64,000 nucleotides of DNA from Limnothrix sp. CACIAM 69d (GTDB taxonomy: Bacteria; Cyanobacteriota; Cyanobacteriia; CACIAM-69d). Numbering within the stretch: the stretch's first letter is position 1; the number at the start of each line of letters is the position of its first letter. This document shows, one piece after another, positions 59,997-64,000 of the stretch. The stretch lies in the NCBI GenBank assembly GCA_001913845.2, contig MKGP02000024.1, positions 27,443 through 91,442 on the forward strand, given 5' to 3'. A program made the position numbers and the translations under genes. The notes beneath the pieces are model-generated. The model was not told where the DNA came from. It saw only the letters and a list, made by a program, of their open reading frames with translations, and did no database searches.

Positions 59997-61637
59997 ATGC
60001 TATCGGGCTGGCTGCAAATTGCCCTGACTTTGTTGATCGTGGGGGCGATCGCCCCGTTTTTAGGGCGCTACATGGCGCGGGCATTCCAGGGGCCGGACTG
60101 GCTGCCCGAACGCTGGCTATACCGGCAAATTCGCCACCGCACCGATGAGCCGATGACCGGCGGGCAATACCTGCGGGCGGTGCTGGCTAGTAACTTGGCG
60201 ATCGGGCTGGTGGGTCTGGGCGCGTTTTGGCTGCAAGACCGCTTGCCCCTGAATCCCACCGGGTTGGGTGCGCCCAATTGGGATTTGGCGGTGCATACGA
60301 TCGCCTCCTTTTTAACCAACACCGACCAGCAACATTACTCGGGTGAAACGGCGATTACCTACGGTTCCCAAGTGGGAATTTTGGGCTATTTGCTATTTTT
60401 CTCGGCGGCGACAGGGCTGGCGGTGGGGATCGCGTTCATTCGCGGCCTGAGTGGGCAACCCCTGGGCAATTTCTATCGGGATTTGACCCGATCAATCACG
60501 CGGGTGTTGTTGCCCCTGTCGTTGCCGATCGCCCTGTTGTTGTTGCTGAATGGCGTGCCGGAAACCCTGGCCGGCCCGGCGATCGCGAGCACCTTGGAAG
60601 GCGCAACCCAGGCGATCGCCCGCGGCCCTGTGGCCCACTTTGAAGCGATTAAGCAACTGGGGGAAAACGGCGGCGGATTCTTTGCCATTAACTCCGCTCA
60701 CCCCTTTGAAAATCCCAACAATTTCACCAACAGTTTAGAAATTGTGGCGATGTTGGCGATTCCCACCAGTTTGATTTTTACCTATGGGGAAATTAGCCAA
60801 AACCGGCGACAAGCTTGGTGGCTATTTGGCCTCGTTGGCAGCATTTTTCTGGGCTTAGTTGCCCTCAGTGCGATCGCGGAATGGCAAGGCAACCCAACCC
60901 TGGCTCCCGGCCCCAACCTGGAAGGCAAAGAACAGCGCTTTGGTTGGGCCCAAACGGCCCTTTGGGCCGTGACCACCACGGCCACCATGTGCGGCGCAGT
61001 CAACGGAATGCATGATTCCCTGATGCCGGGCAGTGGTTTGGCCACCTTGCTGGGGTTGTTTTTACAGATGGTTTGGGGTGGCCAAGGCACCGGCACGGCC
61101 TATCTGTATGTGTTCCTGATTTTGACGGTGTTTTTAACCGGCTTGATGGTCGGTCGCACACCGGAATTCCTGGGCCGAAAAATTGAAAAACGGGAAATTA
61201 TTTTGGCCAGTGCGATCCTGCTGGTTCACCCGGTATTTGTGTTGATTCCTGGGGCGATCGCCCTGGCCTTTCCCGAGCAATTGGCGGGCATTTCTAACCC
61301 CGGTTTTCACGGGGTTTCCCAGGTGATTTATGAATACGCCTCGGCGGCGGCCAACAACGGCTCGGGCTTTGAGGGCTTGGGTGACGGGACGCTGTGGTGG
61401 AACCTGTCGGCCACGGTCAGCATGTTGGCGGGGCGCTACCTGCCGATCGCGGCGTTGCTGTTACTGGCGGACGGCATGGCCCAAAAGCAACCGGCTCCGG
61501 CCACCTCGGGCACGCTGCGCACGGACACGTTTTTGTTCACAACGGTGACGGGCGTAACGATTTTGATTTTGGGCTTGTTGACCTTTTTCCCGGTGTTGGC
61601 CCTGGGGCCGATCGCCGAAGGATTTGCCCTGCGTTAG
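59997..61637 (+). CDS. kdpA: potassium-transporting ATPase subunit A
   Basis: 546-residue channel-like subunit of the high-affinity KdpFABC potassium pump in the plasma membrane. About ten helices with the filter-loop signatures [30 protein letters not shown] (positions about 222-241), [21 protein letters not shown] and [15 protein letters not shown]. These four glycine-rich loops are the selectivity-filter repeats of KdpA. Start ATG 59997 ([16 protein letters not shown]) fits the family. kdpB follows 258 bp later, with a repeat array in the gap. No kdpF could be identified in front. Confidence 0.95.
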   Translation: MLSGWLQIALTLLIVGAIAPFLGRYMARAFQGPDWLPERWLYRQIRHRTDEPMTGGQYLRAVLASNLAIGLVGLGAFWLQDRLPLNPTGLGAPNWDLAVHTIASFLTNTDQQHYSGETAITYGSQVGILGYLLFFSAATGLAVGIAFIRGLSGQPLGNFYRDLTRSITRVLLPLSLPIALLLLLNGVPETLAGPAIASTLEGATQAIARGPVAHFEAIKQLGENGGGFFAINSAHPFENPNNFTNSLEIVAMLAIPTSLIFTYGEISQNRRQAWWLFGLVGSIFLGLVALSAIAEWQGNPTLAPGPNLEGKEQRFGWAQTALWAVTTTATMCGAVNGMHDSLMPGSGLATLLGLFLQMVWGGQGTGTAYLYVFLILTVFLTGLMVGRTPEFLGRKIEKREIILASAILLVHPVFVLIPGAIALAFPEQLAGISNPGFHGVSQVIYEYASAAANNGSGFEGLGDGTLWWNLSATVSMLAGRYLPIAALLLLADGMAQKQPAPATSGTLRTDTFLFTTVTGVTILILGLLTFFPVLALGPIAEGFALR

Positions 61638-61656
61638 GGGGCATCAATCCCGTTGC

Positions 61657-61822
61657 CGTAGGGGTTGGGTCTCCCAACCCTGACCCGAGTGATCGCTCCC
61701 AACCTGTCCACCACCGGGCATGTCAGGGATCGTGGGGGCTGGGCGGGGAGACCCCGCCCCTACAACCACCGGGCATATCAGGGATCGTGCGGGCCGGGCT
61801 GGGCGAGGAGACTCGCCCCTAC
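61657..61822. repeat. family C element with tandem repeats between kdpA and kdpB
   Basis: Left end CGTAGGGGTTGGGTCTCCC and right end (inverted) GTAGGGGCGAGTCTCCTCGC are inverted repeats of the same family as 15043-15150. Inside, a unit of 55-59 bp (61711-61765, 61766-61824, and a partial third to about 61852) repeats head to tail, each with CCACCGGGCATATCAGGGAT or close variants. An in-frame reading through it into kdpB is accidental. Confidence 0.75.
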
Positions 61823-61895
61823 AACCACTGGGAATGTCAGGGATCGTGGTGGAGCCGTTAATCCATTCAGCGCTTTTGTTAGGAACCGTCTGTCT

Positions 61896-63986
61896 ATGAA
61901 TAATCTTGCGAAAAAGATGCGGCGAACTCCGGGTGGCCCCCGATCGCAACGTCGCCACACACCCAAAGTCAGTCATCAGGGCTTATATGGCCGCGCTGTC
62001 CAGCAGGCTTTTTGGAAGCTGGATCCGCGCCAGGCGGTGCATAACCCGGTGATGTTTGTGGTTTGGCTGGGCACGGTGGTGACCCTGCTGCTGACGATCG
62101 CCCCGGATTTGTTTGGCTCCTTGGCCGATCCGAATGCCCGGACGGTGAACGGCGCGATCGCCCTGATTCTGTTGGCGACGGTTTGGTTTGCCAACTTGGC
62201 CGAGGCGATCGCCGAAGGACGCGGCAAGGCCCAAGCCGATGCCCTGCGGGCCACGAAAGCCGACACGATCGCCCGGCGGCTGTTGCCCGATGGCAGCGAA
62301 GAAGCCGTGGCCGCCTCCCGATTGCAACGGGGCGATCGGGTGCGGGTGAGCGCCGGAGACATGATCCCCGCCGATGGGGAAGTGTTGGCCGGGGTGGCTT
62401 CGGTGGATGAGTCGGCGATTACCGGCGAATCGGCTCCGGTGCTGAAGGAACCGGGATCGGACACGGCCAGCAGCGTCACGGGCGGCACGCGGATCGTCTC
62501 CGATGAGCTGACGATTCGCGTCACGGCCGACCCGGGGCAGGGGTTCATCGATCGGATGATTGCCCTGGTGGAAGGGGCCGAGCGCCGCAAAACCCCCAAT
62601 GAAATCGCGCTCACGGTGTTGTTGGCGGTGTTGACCCAGGTGTTTTTGTTGGCGATCGCCACCTTGCCGCCCGTGGCCGCCTATGTGCAAAGTCCCGCCA
62701 GCATTGCGATTTTGATTGCCCTGTTGGTGGCGCTGATCCCCACGACGATCGGCGGGCTATTGAGTGCGATCGGGATTGCCGGGATGGATCGGGTGGCCCA
62801 GTTCAACGTGATCGCCACCTCGGGTCGGGCCGTGGAAGCCTGCGGCGACATCAACACCCTGCTGCTGGACAAAACCGGCACGATCACCCTCGGCAACCGC
62901 TTGGCAGAACAGTTCATCCCCGTGGGCGGCCACCCGATCGACACCGTGGCCCGCGTGGCCTGGGCCGCCAGTTGGTTTGACCAAACCCCCGAGGGCAAGT
63001 CGATCGTCCGGCTGGCGGAAAAACTGAGCGATCGCCCCCATCCCACCCCGGAAGGAGCCACGGGCCTGGACTTTTCCGCCCGTACCCGGATGAGCGGCAC
63101 GGATTTGCCCGATGGCACGGAATTTCGCAAGGGAGCCGTGGACGCAATCAAGGGATTCGCCCGATCGCGCGGTGGCTCGATTCCCGCCGATTTGGACGCG
63201 GCCTTCGAGCAGGTATCGCGGCTGGGCGGCACACCCTTGGCGGTCTGTGAAAATGATCAAATCTACGGCGTGATCTATCTGAAAGACATGATCAAACCCG
63301 GCATCCGCGAGCGGTTTGACCAACTGCGGCGGATGGGGATTCGTACCGTCATGCTCACGGGCGACAACCGAATCACCGCCGAAGTGATTGCCCGCGAAGC
63401 GGGGGTGGATGACTTCATCGCGGAAGCCACGCCCGAGGACAAAATCGCCGCGATCCAACGGGAGCAAGCCCAAGGCAAGCTGGTGGCTATGACCGGCGAC
63501 GGCACAAACGACGCGCCCGCCCTGGCCCAAGCCAACGTCGGGGTGGCCATGAACTCGGGTACCCAGGCGGCGAAAGAAGCGGCGAACATGGTCGATCTCG
63601 ACTCCGACCCGACGAAGCTGATCGACATCGTGACGATCGGGAAGCAACTGCTGATGACCCGGGGAGCCTTGACCACCTTCTCGATCGCCAACGACGTGGC
63701 CAAATATTTCGCGATTATTCCGGCCCTGTTCGCCTCGATCGGGTTGGGGCCCCTGAACGTGATGGGCCTGACGAGTCCCAACTCGGCGGTGCTGTCCGCC
63801 TTGATCTACAACGCCCTGATCATCCCGGCGCTCGTGCCCCTGGCCCTGCGGGGGGTGGCGTTCCGGCCCCTGTCAGCCGATCGGCTCTTGCAGCGCAACA
63901 TTCTGGTTTACGGCCTGGGCGGCACGATCGCCCCGTTCATCGCGATCAAGGCGATCGACCTGGCGATCGGCCCCCTAGTCGGTTGA
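61896..63986 (+). CDS. kdpB: potassium-transporting ATPase ATP-binding subunit B
   Basis: About 696-residue P-type ATPase subunit that powers KdpA. ATG 61896 ([15 protein letters not shown]) chosen; the frame is open upstream through repeat DNA but without homology. Motifs: actuator [13 protein letters not shown] (TGES), phosphorylation [11 protein letters not shown] (Asp near residue 323), ATP-binding FRKGAVDAI, hinge [11 protein letters not shown] and [20 protein letters not shown], then the final membrane helices. A 14-base tail remains before the window ends, so kdpC and any later genes are outside. Operon with kdpA, presumably induced by low potassium. Confidence 0.96.
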   Translation: MNNLAKKMRRTPGGPRSQRRHTPKVSHQGLYGRAVQQAFWKLDPRQAVHNPVMFVVWLGTVVTLLLTIAPDLFGSLADPNARTVNGAIALILLATVWFANLAEAIAEGRGKAQADALRATKADTIARRLLPDGSEEAVAASRLQRGDRVRVSAGDMIPADGEVLAGVASVDESAITGESAPVLKEPGSDTASSVTGGTRIVSDELTIRVTADPGQGFIDRMIALVEGAERRKTPNEIALTVLLAVLTQVFLLAIATLPPVAAYVQSPASIAILIALLVALIPTTIGGLLSAIGIAGMDRVAQFNVIATSGRAVEACGDINTLLLDKTGTITLGNRLAEQFIPVGGHPIDTVARVAWAASWFDQTPEGKSIVRLAEKLSDRPHPTPEGATGLDFSARTRMSGTDLPDGTEFRKGAVDAIKGFARSRGGSIPADLDAAFEQVSRLGGTPLAVCENDQIYGVIYLKDMIKPGIRERFDQLRRMGIRTVMLTGDNRITAEVIAREAGVDDFIAEATPEDKIAAIQREQAQGKLVAMTGDGTNDAPALAQANVGVAMNSGTQAAKEAANMVDLDSDPTKLIDIVTIGKQLLMTRGALTTFSIANDVAKYFAIIPALFASIGLGPLNVMGLTSPNSAVLSALIYNALIIPALVPLALRGVAFRPLSADRLLQRNILVYGLGGTIAPFIAIKAIDLAIGPLVG

Positions 63987-64000
63987 GTGCGTTGCAATGC

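Noticed and set aside
61665..61895. In-frame N-terminal extension of kdpB
   Set aside because: Encoded by the family C tandem repeats; repeated peptide segments have no counterpart in KdpB proteins, and ATG 61896 is suitable.

Overview
The window looks like a cyanobacterial chromosome segment. The evidence is the dense GCGATCGC (HIP1-type) octamers, a CpcF-type phycobilin lyase, a CrtH carotene isomerase, a carboxysome shell protein, a ferredoxin-type glutamate synthase, a PEP-CTERM protein and DUF3611/CCB1-type families that are typically cyanobacterial. Core genes are GC-rich. Several accessory genes (AIPR, DUF262-HEPN, the PARIS-like pair, one sensor kinase and the stretch upstream of argonaute) are visibly AT-richer. 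A Limnothrix/Pseudanabaena-like filamentous host is possible from the long-A argonaute, but that is only a guess.

Layout. 1-3.8 kb: argF (cut by the window edge), a cyclic-nucleotide-binding protein, cpcF, a DUF3611 membrane protein and a CCB1-like gene. 3.9-11.4 kb: leuS between an AIPR-family gene and a DUF262 + HEPN pair, then two Uma2 genes. 11.4-18.9 kb: crtH, a predicted small RNA with its own promoter and terminator, upp, a small glycine-zipper protein, tRNA-Pro(GGG), folP and a large pentapeptide-repeat membrane protein. 19.1-21.4 kb: a full-length prokaryotic argonaute with an intact DEDD catalytic set. 21.6-32 kb: Uma2, a PEP-CTERM protein, a 1,688-residue protease/amidase/lectin/CHAP protein and, divergent from it, an M50 protease-HlyD pair that could be its export or processing machinery. 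32-43.1 kb: rpsN, a GT39-type glycosyltransferase with TPRs, a NodB deacetylase, a cysteine desulfurase, MgtC, folK, a NUDIX hydrolase and a GAF histidine kinase. 43.5-50.5 kb: photolyase, three tandem PIN toxin/antitoxin modules and a PARIS-like AAA ATPase + DUF4435 pair. 50.6-64 kb: glsF, an orphan ccmK, Uma2, an ABM-fold protein, a two-component pair and divergent kdpA-kdpB (kdpC would lie beyond the window end).

The most striking content is defence-related and scattered among housekeeping genes: AIPR, DUF262-HEPN, argonaute, three PIN modules, a PARIS-like pair and four Uma2 genes. Three families of short non-coding elements with terminal inverted repeats (about 110-190 bp, MITE-like) are also dispersed here. 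They often sit exactly at the 3' ends of genes and several share the perfect palindrome CAAGGGGCTTAAGCCCCTTG. One supplies the C-terminus of a glycosyltransferase, one is nested in another, and one separates kdpA from kdpB.

The three PIN modules show a mosaic pattern. The toxin-end/antitoxin-start junction is nearly identical between copies, while the antitoxin C-terminus and toxin N-terminus differ. The small RNA candidate at 13.4-13.5 kb is, as far as I can tell, not one of the well-known cyanobacterial sRNAs.
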